Notes: generated by a model from the letters alone, not told the origin. 21,813 bases of DNA from CAYLZW01 sp964388085 (GCA_964388085.1 CAYLZW010000072.1:1-21813), one strand, 5' to 3'; counted from the stretch's first letter, positions 6,935 to 14,858 are shown. Numbers and translations: made by a program.

Positions 6935-7830
6935 CAGTCGGGCTCCTCCGCGTCGCCGGCGCGCGCACGCCAGAGGGCCCCGCGCACGTGCCCCGCCAGG
7001 TCTCGATAGAGCTCGGCCGCGGAGAAGCCGGGGTGGGGCAGCGCGAGCAGACCCTCCCCCTGATCGAAGCCGGACTCGAGCAGCAAGGCGCCGCCGTCGG
7101 CGAGCAGCGCGCGGGCGCCCGCGAGGATGCGCCGGTGTACGCCGAGCCCGTCGTCGTCGTCGCCGATGAGCGCCAGCCGCGGCTCATGCTCTCGTACGTC
7201 GGGCATGAGCCCCGCTTCGTCCGCCGGCTTGATGTACGGCGGGTTCCCGACGACGAGCTTCGCGCCCGAGACGTCGTGTACCGGCGCGAGCGCGTCGCCT
7301 TGCCGCAGGGTCACGCGCTCCGAGACGCCGTGCCGCCGGACGTTCTCGGCGGCCACCTGCAGCGCCTCGGCGGACAGGTCGGTGGCGATGACCCGCAGGG
7401 ACGGCCGCTCGTGCGCGAGCGCGACGGCGACACACCCCGAGCCCGTGCACAGGTCGATGACCACGCCGCTCTCGTCGGCGGGCAGGCGCTCGAGCGCCAG
7501 GTCGACGAGGGTCTCGGTGTCGGGCCGCGGCACGAGCACGGCGGGCGTCACGCTCATGGAGAGACCATAGAACTCCTTCTCGCCGAGGATGTAGGCCACC
7601 GGCTCCTGCCGTCCGCGGCGAGCCAACAGCGGCCGAAACCGATCGCGCTCTTCGTCGCTGAGCGGGCGGTCGAGGTCCATGTAGAGCTGCAGGCGGGACT
7701 CGTGCAGCGCGTGCCCGAGGAGCAGCTCGGCGTCGAGGCGCGCGCTCGCGACGCCGCGCTGCTTCAGCCAGTCCACCGACACCGCGAGCAGCTCTCGGAT
7801 GGTGCGCGGCGGCGCCGGACGAGCGCTCAT
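6934..7830 (-). CDS. prmC: Peptide chain release factor N5-glutamine methyltransferase, 298 aa
   Basis: Methylates the glutamine of the GGQ motif in release factors RF1 and RF2 using S-adenosylmethionine, which raises termination efficiency on the ribosome. An N-terminal helical substrate-recognition domain (about 1-95) contains LDAELLLGH and the QEPVAYILGEKEFYGL block. The methyltransferase domain then shows VPRPDTETLV (100-109), the SAM-binding DLCTGSGC (126-133) and the catalytic NPPYI (196-200). All motifs are intact. I chose ATG 7830, with GGAG 6 nt upstream, over a possible start 57 nt further out that has no such site. The length matches the family. prmC usually follows prfA; here it instead heads an operon with the HisH/HisF-like pair, which makes the neighbourhood unusual. 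Confidence 0.96.
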   Translation of the reverse strand: MSARPAPPRTIRELLAVSVDWLKQRGVASARLDAELLLGHALHESRLQLYMDLDRPLSDEERDRFRPLLARRGRQEPVAYILGEKEFYGLSMSVTPAVLVPRPDTETLVDLALERLPADESGVVIDLCTGSGCVAVALAHERPSLRVIATDLSAEALQVAAENVRRHGVSERVTLRQGDALAPVHDVSGAKLVVGNPPYIKPADEAGLMPDVREHEPRLALIGDDDDGLGVHRRILAGARALLADGGALLLESGFDQGEGLLALPHPGFSAAELYRDLAGHVRGALWRARAGDAEEPD

Positions 7831-7883
7831 GAGGAGCTCCGTGTAGCCATCGCGGCTCCGTCCCCCGCTTGGTTGCAGCGCTC

Positions 7884-7912
7884 GCATTGGCTATTCGTCC
7901 TCGTCGTGTCAA
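7884..7912 (-). promoter_or_regulatory. Possible housekeeping promoter for the prmC operon
   Basis: On the minus strand a perfect -35 hexamer TTGACA (7912-7907) is followed after 17 nt by CAATGC (7889-7884), a poor match to a -10 box. It lies 54 nt upstream of the prmC start codon in the 125-nt gap shared with the divergent lipoprotein gene. The -35 match and spacing favour it; the weak -10 keeps confidence low. Confidence 0.35.
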
Positions 7913-7955
7913 CGCGCCCCACCGCCTGGTCACGCTACCAGCGCACGAGGTCCAC

Positions 7956-8576
7956 ATGCCGCGAAAGCGCCTCCTGCTCCTCGCCCTGCCCGCCGTCCTC
8001 GCCGCGAGCGCTTGCATGCCGAAGGACAGCGCCAGCAAGGACGCCATCAGCGCCCCCTTCGAGGACGACTTCGAGCGCGCCGCGCTCGGCGAGCGCTACC
8101 GAAAGTCGGGCGGGACATGGGAGATCAAGGACGGCGCGCTGCACTCGAGCGGGGAGCAGAACATCCCCCTCTGGCTCGACGTGCCGTTGCCGAAGAACGT
8201 GAAGATTGAATTCACCGCGTGGTCGCTGTCGCCGCAGGTGGACACGAAGATCGAGGTCTTCGGCGACGGGCTGCGCCACGAGTCCGGCTACATCGTCATC
8301 CTCGGCGGTTGGAACAACCGCATCACGACCATCGCCCGCCTCGACGAGCACGAGAGGCAGCGCCCCGAGCTGCGAAAGGGTTGGGAGAAGGGGCGCAAGT
8401 ACCGCTGGACGGTGCAGCGCGAAAACGGCAAGGACGTGGAGCTGCTCATCGACGGAGCGCCGGTCCTCCGCTACGAGGACAAGGACCCGCTGTTCGGCCC
8501 GAAGAACAACAAGCTCGGGTTCACGAACTGGGAGAGCGACGTCTACTACGACGACCTCGTCATCACGCCGCTGTGA
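7956..8576 (+). CDS. Lipoprotein with probable concanavalin A-like jelly-roll domain, 206 aa
   Basis: A short basic N-terminus and a Leu/Ala-rich helix end at a lipobox-like ASAC, so Cys20 is the probable lipid attachment site. The rest is a beta-rich domain. It begins FEDDFERAALGERY, followed by TWEIKDGALHS, the pattern seen at the start of LamG/DUF1080-type sandwich domains. The end, NKLGFTNWESDVYYDDLVI, is the typical final strand pair. A middle strand set includes GYIVILGGW and VELLIDGAPVLRYED. No catalytic residues can be named, so it may simply bind a carbohydrate or another envelope ligand. ATG 7956 has GAGG about 6 nt upstream, and the signal peptide fits only this start. The gene stands alone on the plus strand, divergent from prmC and tail-to-tail with the 55-aa gene. 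Confidence 0.88.
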   Translation: MPRKRLLLLALPAVLAASACMPKDSASKDAISAPFEDDFERAALGERYRKSGGTWEIKDGALHSSGEQNIPLWLDVPLPKNVKIEFTAWSLSPQVDTKIEVFGDGLRHESGYIVILGGWNNRITTIARLDEHERQRPELRKGWEKGRKYRWTVQRENGKDVELLIDGAPVLRYEDKDPLFGPKNNKLGFTNWESDVYYDDLVITPL

Positions 8577-8601
8577 GGCGCCGCCCAACGAGCGCTCCGC
8601 C

Positions 8602-8769
8602 TCAGTCGATGATCATGCCGGCGCGCGGGTTGCTGAACAGCCGATCGACGTAGGCGTCGGTGTCGACGTCCTTCTCGAACACCTTTCCGTACAGCTGCTC
8701 CTCGGGTCGATCCCAGATGGCGAGCGCGTCCAGGAAGATGCAGCGGTCGGACTTGGGCTTGTGCAACAT
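8602..8769 (-). CDS. Small acidic protein of unknown function, 55 aa
   Basis: I do not recognise this protein. ATG 8769 has GGAG with 6-nt spacing, and the codons show the strong G/C third-position preference of the neighbouring genes, which argues that it is real. The protein is compact, with no signal peptide or membrane helix. It contains a hydrophobic core segment (CIFLDALAIW, 10-19), an acidic middle with DVDTDAYVD and an end of NPRAGMIID. A longer frame upstream of this ATG stays open but runs through a nested inverted repeat and lacks a binding site. The gene ends 25 nt from the end of the convergent lipoprotein gene. The 40-bp inverted repeat 37 nt upstream of the start may control it. 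Confidence 0.7.
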   Translation of the reverse strand: MLHKPKSDRCIFLDALAIWDRPEEQLYGKVFEKDVDTDAYVDRLFSNPRAGMIID

Positions 8770-9094
8770 GGCGGGCTCCGAACGGCGCTGTTCGCCGTGG
8801 TGACGTGTGGCGACGAATGGCCGCATTCGTCGTCGATGGTCGCCACTATGTGACCGTCTGCCCCAGGCAGCCAGTTTTTGACCGCCGCCTCCGCCCGCCG
8901 CGCGCCGCACCGATCGCGGCCAGCGGGCACGCCCCGCGTACGCGCAATGCCCGCGCTGCATCGCGCGCCCCCCCTGCCCGGCGCCTGGCACGCACGATGC
9001 CGTGCAGTCCCTGACGACACGGAGAGAGCCGGACGCGTGTGTGCGCTCGGCGGGAGCTCTCCCCTGCTCGCTCTTTGGAATGGAGGCACATCCC
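8770..9094. other. Divergent intergenic region with inverted repeat
   Basis: This 325-nt stretch separates the starts of the 55-aa gene (minus) and the six-TM membrane protein gene (plus), so both promoters must lie here. I see no convincing -35/-10 pair. The only clear structure is the nested inverted repeat at 8807-8846. Open frames through the region have no binding site or family match. Confidence 0.55.
8807..8846. promoter_or_regulatory. Nested inverted repeat upstream of the 55-aa gene
   Basis: Two perfect dyads share a centre. The inner one is CGACGAATG / CATTCGTCG (8811-8819 and 8824-8832, 4-nt spacer). The outer one is GTGGCGAC / GTCGCCAC (8807-8814 and 8839-8846). They share bases 8811-8814, so in RNA only one can form at a time. 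The element lies 37-77 nt upstream of the 55-aa start codon and about 250 nt from the membrane protein gene. An operator or a switching 5' leader is possible. Confidence 0.6.
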
Positions 9095-9823
9095 ATGGCA
9101 CATGTAGAGGTTCACAGCCCGAACAACGGGCACGAGCGGCGCTACGCTACCGAGACCTTCGATACGACGACGACGCGCGACAGCGCCGTGCAGCGCTCCG
9201 CGAAGGCGGTCACGGGCGCTTCGGTGCTCGAGATCGTCGCGGGCGCGGCCGCCATCGTGCTGCCGATCCTCGGCCTGCTCGACATCCTGCCCCTGACGAT
9301 GGCGGCCATCACCTGCATCGCCATCGGCGCCGGCTTCCTGCTGAGCGGCGTCGCGGTGTCGGCGCGCTGGAAAGACATCTTGAGCGACCTCGGGCCCGAG
9401 CGTCGTCACGGGGCCGACATCGGCGGCGGCCTGACGGCGGAGTTCCTGGGTGGCGCGGCCGGCGTCGCGCTCGGCATCCTCGCGCTGCTCGGCATCTACC
9501 CCGAGATCCTGATCCCCGTCGCCGCCATCGTCTTCGGTGGCACCCTCCTGTTCGCGAGCGCCGCGCAGGCGGAGCTCTCGTCCGTGGGCCACGACGACGT
9601 GCGCTCGGAGCGCGCCACGCGCGGGGCGTCACGCGCGATGGCGGGCGCGGAGGTGCTGTGCGGCATCGCCGCCATCGTCCTCGGCATCCTGGTGCTGGCC
9701 GGCTGGACCGGTGGGCTCGCGCCGATCCAGCTCTCGCTGATCGCGTTCCTCGTCGTGGGCGCCGCGATGTTGCTCGCGGGCACCACGCTCGGCGCGCGCA
9801 TGGTCTCCGCGCTGCGTCATTGA
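9095..9823 (+). CDS. HdeD/DUF308-like membrane protein with six helices, 242 aa
   Basis: Integral inner-membrane protein. Six hydrophobic helices are visible at about 42-61, 67-87, 113-133, 137-157, 184-203 and 210-230. They are arranged as three hairpins with similar sequence: each first helix carries an E-x-x-x-G-x-A-x-x-x-L-G type pattern (LEIVAGAAAIVLPILG, EFLGGAAGVALGILAL, EVLCGIAAIVLGILVL). This threefold internal repeat is typical of the HdeD/DUF308 family, whose best-known member is an acid-stress membrane protein. The actual function here is unknown. The N-terminal 40 residues and the loops after helices 2 and 4 are polar and carry many Arg and Asp. ATG 9095 has GGAGG with 8-nt spacing. 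An in-frame ATG at 9080 would overlap that binding site and is less likely. The gene is single and ends in a strong hairpin shared with the convergent VWA lipoprotein gene. Confidence 0.87.
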   Translation: MAHVEVHSPNNGHERRYATETFDTTTTRDSAVQRSAKAVTGASVLEIVAGAAAIVLPILGLLDILPLTMAAITCIAIGAGFLLSGVAVSARWKDILSDLGPERRHGADIGGGLTAEFLGGAAGVALGILALLGIYPEILIPVAAIVFGGTLLFASAAQAELSSVGHDDVRSERATRGASRAMAGAEVLCGIAAIVLGILVLAGWTGGLAPIQLSLIAFLVVGAAMLLAGTTLGARMVSALRH

Positions 9824-9835
9824 TGGTCGAGGAGG

Positions 9836-9869
9836 CGAGGAGGGGCGAGGAGCGCCTCGCTCCTCCTCG
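9836..9869. terminator. Bidirectional hairpin terminator between convergent genes
   Basis: A 15-bp stem with one G-U wobble (arms 9836-9850 and 9855-9869, loop agcg) fills most of the 51-nt gap between the ends of the membrane protein gene (9823) and the VWA lipoprotein gene (9875). There is no U-tract on either side, but its stability and position between two convergent stop codons make termination of both transcripts likely. Confidence 0.7.
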
Positions 9870-9874
9870 AGAGC

Positions 9875-12800
9875 TCAATAGCAGTACGTCTCGTAGTGCA
9901 CTTCGACGCGCGAGCCGCGCGCGGGCACCGAGCCCGGGTTGAACACGATGGAGTTCGCGCTCGGGTCGTAGAAGTAACCGTTCGCCGCCCCGTCGGAGGT
10001 CTGGCTCACGGGCGCGCACGTCGCCGTGGGGCTGCCGTCTCGCACGCAGACCGTGAGCGTCGCCGCGTCGGCCGCGCGCGAGAGGAAGAACTCGACCTTG
10101 AGCCCGAGCGAGGCGAGGCCGAGGTTCGACATCATGGTCGTCCAGTCCGCGTCACAGATGGACTGGAAGCGGCCGTTCAGCGCGTCGACGGCGTCGGAGT
10201 AGCGCGAGTCCGCGCCAACGGTCACGGCGGTGCCGGACGAGTCGGTCCAGGTGCAGCCGTTCGGCGGACCGGCGATGGCGCTGACGGCGACGAGCGAGTC
10301 GTTCCGGAAGCCCTTCAGGTTGCGGAAGAAGTCGACGTAGAGGTCGATGGGCCCTTCGCTGAAGTCCGGCTCGTCCGAGACGATGATGACGTGCAGCTTG
10401 GCGTCGTCGCGCAGGAAGCCGCCGTTGATGGCGGGATCGTCGATGTTCGGCGGCTCCAGGAAGCTGCGCGCTGCCTGGAGACCGGCCTCCGCCGCGTCCG
10501 ACGTCGAGCGGCTCGGGTTCACGTTGCCCGAGTCGGACACCTTCACGTTGCAGGTGAACTGATCGGCCGGGCTGTTGCTCGCCGGCGTCAGGAAGCGCTC
10601 GTTGCCGCCGCAGGAGGTGTAGTAGCCCGCCATCTCGTCGTCGGCGCAGGTGGAGGCGCCGCTGAAGTCGGGGATGCAGTTGGCGTCGAGCGCGAGCGTC
10701 GTCGTGACCGCGATGTGATAGTCGGCCGCGCTGACGTCGGACTCCTCGAAGAAGGTCGGGAAGTTGGCGGCCAGCAGGTTCTGGTACGGCGACATGGAGC
10801 CGGAGTCGTCGACGACCCAGAGCACGTCCACCTTCGGATCGTTGAACTGATCGAAGATGTCCGTCTGCTCCGTCAGCGTCGTGCCCTCGCCGCGCAAGGG
10901 CACGGACACCGGCGGGCCCTCCTGGCCTCCCTCGAGGGTCGGGATGATGATCTCGCCGGTGACGACGTCGAGCGAGCGCGCGTAGAAGCGCACGTCGATG
11001 GCCATCATGCCGCCGGAGGGGATGGTGTGCGGGAAGCTCGGCGCGTTGGCCGCGACCTCGAAGATGGCCGGCGTGGCCTCGGGCAGCGCGTAGGGCTGGC
11101 CGACCACGAGGTCGCCCGAGCCGGTGTTGTAGACGTTCACGCGACGGAGCGGGGAGCCGCAGTCGAGCGTCACGAGGCCGAAGTCCACCTCGCCCGGGAT
11201 GACGTCGATGGCCGGCTCCACGGGCGTCGCCGAGAAGCCGATGCTGAAGTCACCGTCGAGCACGCCCTCTTCCTCGTTGTCGGGAGTCTCGGTGTCGCTG
11301 GTGAGGAACTTCACGCCGTTACAACGCGAGCTCGGCCCGGAGAGCGCGTTGCCGCAGAGGAAGCCGCCGGGGTTCGACGCCGAGTAATTGCCGAAGCTCG
11401 GGAAGATGCCGGTGCTCTCGATGGTGTGCGTCGGCGCGAACACCGCCATGTAGCGTTGGACCGCGCCGGGCACGAGCGTGATCGGCGACGCGCTGCCGAC
11501 GTTCACCGGCGTGCCGTCCTCGTACTCGAGGTTGAACTCGTTGGTGAGCGTGTTCTCCTCGACGTCCCACTGCACGCCGTCGATGGTGCAGTCGGCGTTG
11601 CCGATGTTCTTCAGCTCGATGGGCTGCTTCTTCGTGAAGTGGATGGTGACGCGGCCGAACTCGACGACGCCGTAGCGTCCTTGCGACGGGATGAGGCCGC
11701 CAAGCGCGCCGCCGCCCTGCGGCGTCACCTGGATCTGACAGAAGGGAGCGCCGCCGCCGTTGGCCTCGAGGCTCACCTCCCGCACGGGCTCGAGCGCGTC
11801 CGTCGTCGTCACCGTCATGGTCGCGTGATCCACCGCGGGCACGTCGCTGGCGGGCGCGGTGTAGGTCAGGTCGACGATGACGAGGTTCGGCTGCTCCTGC
11901 GCGCCGGCCGGGTCTCCCTCACAGCCCTGCGTGCCCTTCAGCGTCATGGGCAGGGTCGGCGGCGTCGGCATCGCGAACACGCCGCGCGCGGTCGCGGGAT
12001 CGACCGGCACCGGCCCCTCGAGCGAGGTCAGCTCACACGCGCACTCGCCCACCGACTGGATGACGAGCTGCTGCGACGCGGTGGCCTCCGACGCCACGGC
12101 GCCGAATTGCACCGTCTGCGGCACGACGTTCACCTTGCACGACGGCGGGCTCTTGCCGTCACCGACGAAGAGCAGCGTGTAGGCAGCGACGAAAGGCGAC
12201 GCGGTGGTGAGGTTCGCCTGGCCCGCGAGCGTGTCTCGGTAGCTGCGCACCTGCGGCGGCGTGAAGGTGACGTCGAGGGTGATGCTGGCGCCCGGCTCGA
12301 GCGGCCCGATGGGCGCGGCCGGCGCGACGCCCGCGACCAGCACGCTGAAGGCGTCGTCGGGGCTCGTCAGCGCATAGGTGTCGATGGTGACCGGGCGCAG
12401 GCCGCAGTTGTCCAGCGTCACCTGCATCGTCTTCGACTCGCCGATGAACACGTCCCCGAAGTCGAGCACGGGGTTGTCGGCGCAGAGCTGACCGGCGGTG
12501 CCGCGCCCCGTGAGCTGCACGGCGACCACCGGCTCGGCGTCGTCGTTGGACTCGATGCGCAGGAAGAGGTCCGCCGGCCCGCCTTGCAGCGGCGCGAAGG
12601 TGATGGGCAGCTCGAGCGTCTCCTTGGCCGGCACGCTCTCGCCCGTGACGTTCGGGAAGCTGAACGCCGTCTCGCTGGTCTGCACGCAGGGTGCTTCGGC
12701 GCCGATGGCGGCCTCCGCGGTGGTCGCCGCCACCAGGCAGACCTTGCTGATCTCGAGCGCGGCGCCGCCGACGTTGTTGAGCGACAGCTTGTGCAGCGCG

Positions 12801-12994
12801 GTCGCGCCGTTGTCGACGTCACCGAAGGAGACCTTCAGCCAGGGGTCGGCCTCGGTGTGGCGGTTGCCCGCCTCGTCGGCGACCTCCAGATCGGGCTCGG
12901 GGATGGTGCCGACGGTCTCGCACTCACAGGCCGCGAACGGCACGAAGGCGAGGAGGGCGAAGCTGAGGAGGCGCGGCGTGTGGCGGAGGAGCAT
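9875..12994 (-). CDS. Large lipoprotein with ASH/choice-of-anchor D repeats and a VWA domain, 1039 aa
   Basis: Probable outer-envelope adhesion or binding protein. The signal peptide ends in FAAC, with Cys23 as the probable lipidation site, followed by a second Cys. About five immunoglobulin-like ASH (choice-of-anchor D) modules follow across residues 30-710. Each has the pattern of a '(V/L)DFG.V' strand, an 'N.G...L' strand and a final 'V.L.G.G' strand, with many Cys probably in disulphides. A von Willebrand A domain begins near residue 720 with VDVLWVVDDSGSM, which holds the DxSxS metal-binding (MIDAS) motif; a later strand reads LHVIIVSDEPDFSEG. A final beta-rich part ends in YETYCY. A GTG 15 nt further out would add five residues; ATG 12994 suits the signal peptide better, though neither has a strong binding site. 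Lipoproteins of this build are frequent in myxobacteria. The ligand is unknown. Confidence 0.92.
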   Translation of the reverse strand: MLLRHTPRLLSFALLAFVPFAACECETVGTIPEPDLEVADEAGNRHTEADPWLKVSFGDVDNGATALHKLSLNNVGGAALEISKVCLVAATTAEAAIGAEAPCVQTSETAFSFPNVTGESVPAKETLELPITFAPLQGGPADLFLRIESNDDAEPVVAVQLTGRGTAGQLCADNPVLDFGDVFIGESKTMQVTLDNCGLRPVTIDTYALTSPDDAFSVLVAGVAPAAPIGPLEPGASITLDVTFTPPQVRSYRDTLAGQANLTTASPFVAAYTLLFVGDGKSPPSCKVNVVPQTVQFGAVASEATASQQLVIQSVGECACELTSLEGPVPVDPATARGVFAMPTPPTLPMTLKGTQGCEGDPAGAQEQPNLVIVDLTYTAPASDVPAVDHATMTVTTTDALEPVREVSLEANGGGAPFCQIQVTPQGGGALGGLIPSQGRYGVVEFGRVTIHFTKKQPIELKNIGNADCTIDGVQWDVEENTLTNEFNLEYEDGTPVNVGSASPITLVPGAVQRYMAVFAPTHTIESTGIFPSFGNYSASNPGGFLCGNALSGPSSRCNGVKFLTSDTETPDNEEEGVLDGDFSIGFSATPVEPAIDVIPGEVDFGLVTLDCGSPLRRVNVYNTGSGDLVVGQPYALPEATPAIFEVAANAPSFPHTIPSGGMMAIDVRFYARSLDVVTGEIIIPTLEGGQEGPPVSVPLRGEGTTLTEQTDIFDQFNDPKVDVLWVVDDSGSMSPYQNLLAANFPTFFEESDVSAADYHIAVTTTLALDANCIPDFSGASTCADDEMAGYYTSCGGNERFLTPASNSPADQFTCNVKVSDSGNVNPSRSTSDAAEAGLQAARSFLEPPNIDDPAINGGFLRDDAKLHVIIVSDEPDFSEGPIDLYVDFFRNLKGFRNDSLVAVSAIAGPPNGCTWTDSSGTAVTVGADSRYSDAVDALNGRFQSICDADWTTMMSNLGLASLGLKVEFFLSRAADAATLTVCVRDGSPTATCAPVSQTSDGAANGYFYDPSANSIVFNPGSVPARGSRVEVHYETYCY

Positions 12995-13060
12995 GGAGCA
13001 CCCGTACACAGGAGGGTTGGATCGAGCCTGTTTCTGTGGACGCTGATGGGGAGGACTCGG

Positions 13061-13089
13061 CCTATCTCAGGTGCTCCGGGGTCCGTCAA
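13061..13089 (-). promoter_or_regulatory. Probable housekeeping promoter of the VWA lipoprotein gene
   Basis: On the minus strand TTGACG (13089-13084, five of six consensus bases) is followed by a 17-nt spacer and GATAGG (13066-13061, three of six). The -10 box ends 66 nt upstream of the ATG at 12994. The 283-nt divergent gap (12995-13277) also has to serve the M23 lipoprotein gene on the plus strand, for which I see no clear promoter. No gene is evident in the gap. Confidence 0.5.
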
Positions 13090-13277
13090 AGGGGGGATAC
13101 ATGAAACCTCGGGATATGCGCACCGCGTCATAGATCATGCGCGGAGGTGCGCTGGGTCAGCTCCGAGCGCCCGATCGAAGAGGTGAAGGCCCGGCTCGGC
13201 GATAGAAGCGGGACACCGGCGGGCCGCCGCGTTCGAGACTTCGCGCTGGCCACCGGACGGGCCTACGCTTGGAGCCG

Positions 13278-14342
13278 ATGTCCCTCCGCGTCCGCGCGCC
13301 GCTGTTTTTCGCTGCTCTCCTGTGCGGGAGCGGCTGCGCACACCGCAGCGCGGGCCAGCTCACCTGGGACGAGGTCACGTCGTCGAGCCCACCGCCGCGC
13401 GTGGCGAGCGACGCGGAGGACGCGACGTCCGCCCGGCCCGCTCCGCCGCTCGGCAAGGCGCTGTCCAGCGGCCAGGCCGTCGATCTCGCGGAGCCCGCCG
13501 GCCGCCAGATCGATCGCGCGCTGGTGCAGTTCGGCGCGCAGCGCGTCCGCAGCGCTCGCTTGTCGCGCACCTCGACGGCCCACGGCGAGGCGTGGCTGGA
13601 GCTGCTCGCGCGCGTCGACGAGGCGGTGCAGGTGCCGCCGAGCGGCGACGACCTCGGCGCCTTCGTGCGCGCGCGCGTGACGCTCGAGGTCGAGTACGAG
13701 CGCGATCGGCAACGAAAGCGTCTGCTCCCCGACGACCTCCTGGCCCGCATCCGCCGAACGCTGCTCTCGGTGGATCACCGCGTCGACGAGCTGCGCATGA
13801 GCGGCGCCGCCGGCACCGTAAAGCCGAGCCCGCGCCTGTTCGACGGTGACCTCATCCTGCAAGAGCCGCTCATGCCCATGGTCATAACGAGCTCGTACGG
13901 CGTCCGGCAGGATCCCATCCATGGAGCGCGCCGTTTCCACGCCGGCATCGACGTCGGCGCGCCCCAGGGCACGCCCGTGTTCGCCTCCGCCGGTGGTCTC
14001 GTCATCTACGCCGGCTGGCAGGGCGGCTATGGGCTCCACGTCGTGCTCGATCACGGCGACGGCGTGCGCACGCACTACTCGCACCTCGACGAGGTGTTCG
14101 TGAAGGTGGGGCAGGTCGTCGAGCAGCGCGAGGTCGTCGCCACGGTCGGCACCAGCGGGCGTTCGACGGGACCGCATCTGCACTTCGCGGTGACGAACGC
14201 CGAGGGCCGCTTCCTCGATCCGCTGACCGTGCTGTTCACGCCGTTCCCCGTGAACGTGCTGAAGGAGCGAGAGGAGCGCCCGCTGTCACAGGGTCGCCGG
14301 GGCGCGCGGCATCACCGGCTGGCGGCGTCCTCGTCGAGGTAG
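13278..14342 (+). CDS. M23 (LytM) family zinc endopeptidase, lipoprotein, 354 aa
   Basis: Peptidoglycan endopeptidase predicted to cut cross-linking peptides in the periplasm. A signal peptide ends at GSGC (Cys20 lipidated), followed by a Ser/Pro-rich tether and a mostly helical region (about 60-180). The LytM domain spans about 200-320. The zinc ligands are His221 and Asp225 (RFHAGID) and His302 of HLH (300-302). His269 of HYSHL and His300 complete the active site. All are present, so the enzyme should be active, unlike the degenerate EnvC/NlpD activators. The C-terminal 40 residues are basic. ATG 13278 has GGAG only 3 nt upstream; a TTG start three codons earlier (13269) cannot be excluded and would still give a signal peptide. 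The 3' end overlaps the convergent DUF2505 gene by 31 nt. Confidence 0.92.
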   Translation: MSLRVRAPLFFAALLCGSGCAHRSAGQLTWDEVTSSSPPPRVASDAEDATSARPAPPLGKALSSGQAVDLAEPAGRQIDRALVQFGAQRVRSARLSRTSTAHGEAWLELLARVDEAVQVPPSGDDLGAFVRARVTLEVEYERDRQRKRLLPDDLLARIRRTLLSVDHRVDELRMSGAAGTVKPSPRLFDGDLILQEPLMPMVITSSYGVRQDPIHGARRFHAGIDVGAPQGTPVFASAGGLVIYAGWQGGYGLHVVLDHGDGVRTHYSHLDEVFVKVGQVVEQREVVATVGTSGRSTGPHLHFAVTNAEGRFLDPLTVLFTPFPVNVLKEREERPLSQGRRGARHHRLAASSSR

Positions 14343-14818
14343 CGCTGCATGATGCGCGCGATGTGCTCGTAGCTCTTGGTCACCTCGGACTCGACGAGCT
14401 TCTCGATGACGCCGCCGAGGCCGAACACCTTGGCCTTCACCTCGCCGTCGATGACACGCCGGACGCCGCCCGGCGAGGCGAGGAAGCGGATGGTGCCCTG
14501 CACCGCCACGCGCTCCTTCGCCTTGCTGTCGATGAAGTACTCCACCTCGTTGCGCGCCGGATCGAAGGTGCTGACCTCGTCGTAGCTGATCTCGTGATCG
14601 CCGATGAGCTTCTTCAGCGCGGCCGGCAGCTGCACGTTCGGCACCATGCGCACGCGCCGCTGCACGCGCCCGTCCGCGAGCGGGTTCTCCTCGACGAGCC
14701 GGCGCTCCTTGAGCCCGATCTCACGCGCGACGACGTCATTGAACTTCTCGGAGAAGTACACGTCGCGAAAGCGCTCGACGCTCTCGCAGCGGAATTCCTG
14801 ATCGATGAGGTACTTCAC
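14312..14818 (-). CDS. DUF2505 family protein (SRPBCC-like), 168 aa
   Basis: Cytoplasmic protein of the DUF2505 family, related to the START/SRPBCC fold that encloses a hydrophobic ligand; no ligand is known. The start KYLIDQEFRCESVERFRDVYFSEKFND is the family's typical opening, and the C-terminal amphipathic helix (GVIEKLVESEVTKSYEHIARIMQRYL) is characteristic of the fold. I chose the GTG at 14818 because the family consensus begins exactly there and AGGAAAGG lies just upstream. An ATG at 14878 would add 20 residues unlike the family and overlap cinA by 20 nt. The gene follows cinA after 40 nt and is probably co-transcribed with it. Its last 31 bases overlap the end of the M23 gene on the other strand. 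Confidence 0.85.
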   Translation of the reverse strand: MKYLIDQEFRCESVERFRDVYFSEKFNDVVAREIGLKERRLVEENPLADGRVQRRVRMVPNVQLPAALKKLIGDHEISYDEVSTFDPARNEVEYFIDSKAKERVAVQGTIRFLASPGGVRRVIDGEVKAKVFGLGGVIEKLVESEVTKSYEHIARIMQRYLDEDAASR

Positions 14819-14858
14819 GCGCCACCTTTCCTCTGCGAGACGACGTCCCGGCGATGGC

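Noticed and set aside
8575..8603. Terminator between the jelly-roll lipoprotein gene and the 55-aa gene
   Set aside because: Only a 6-bp stem (GAGGCG/CGCCTC) with a 17-nt loop and no U-tract; too weak to call in GC-rich DNA.
13135..13341. Small minus-strand open frame in the gap before the M23 gene
   Set aside because: Overlaps the M23 signal peptide region antisense, Arg-rich and without a binding site.
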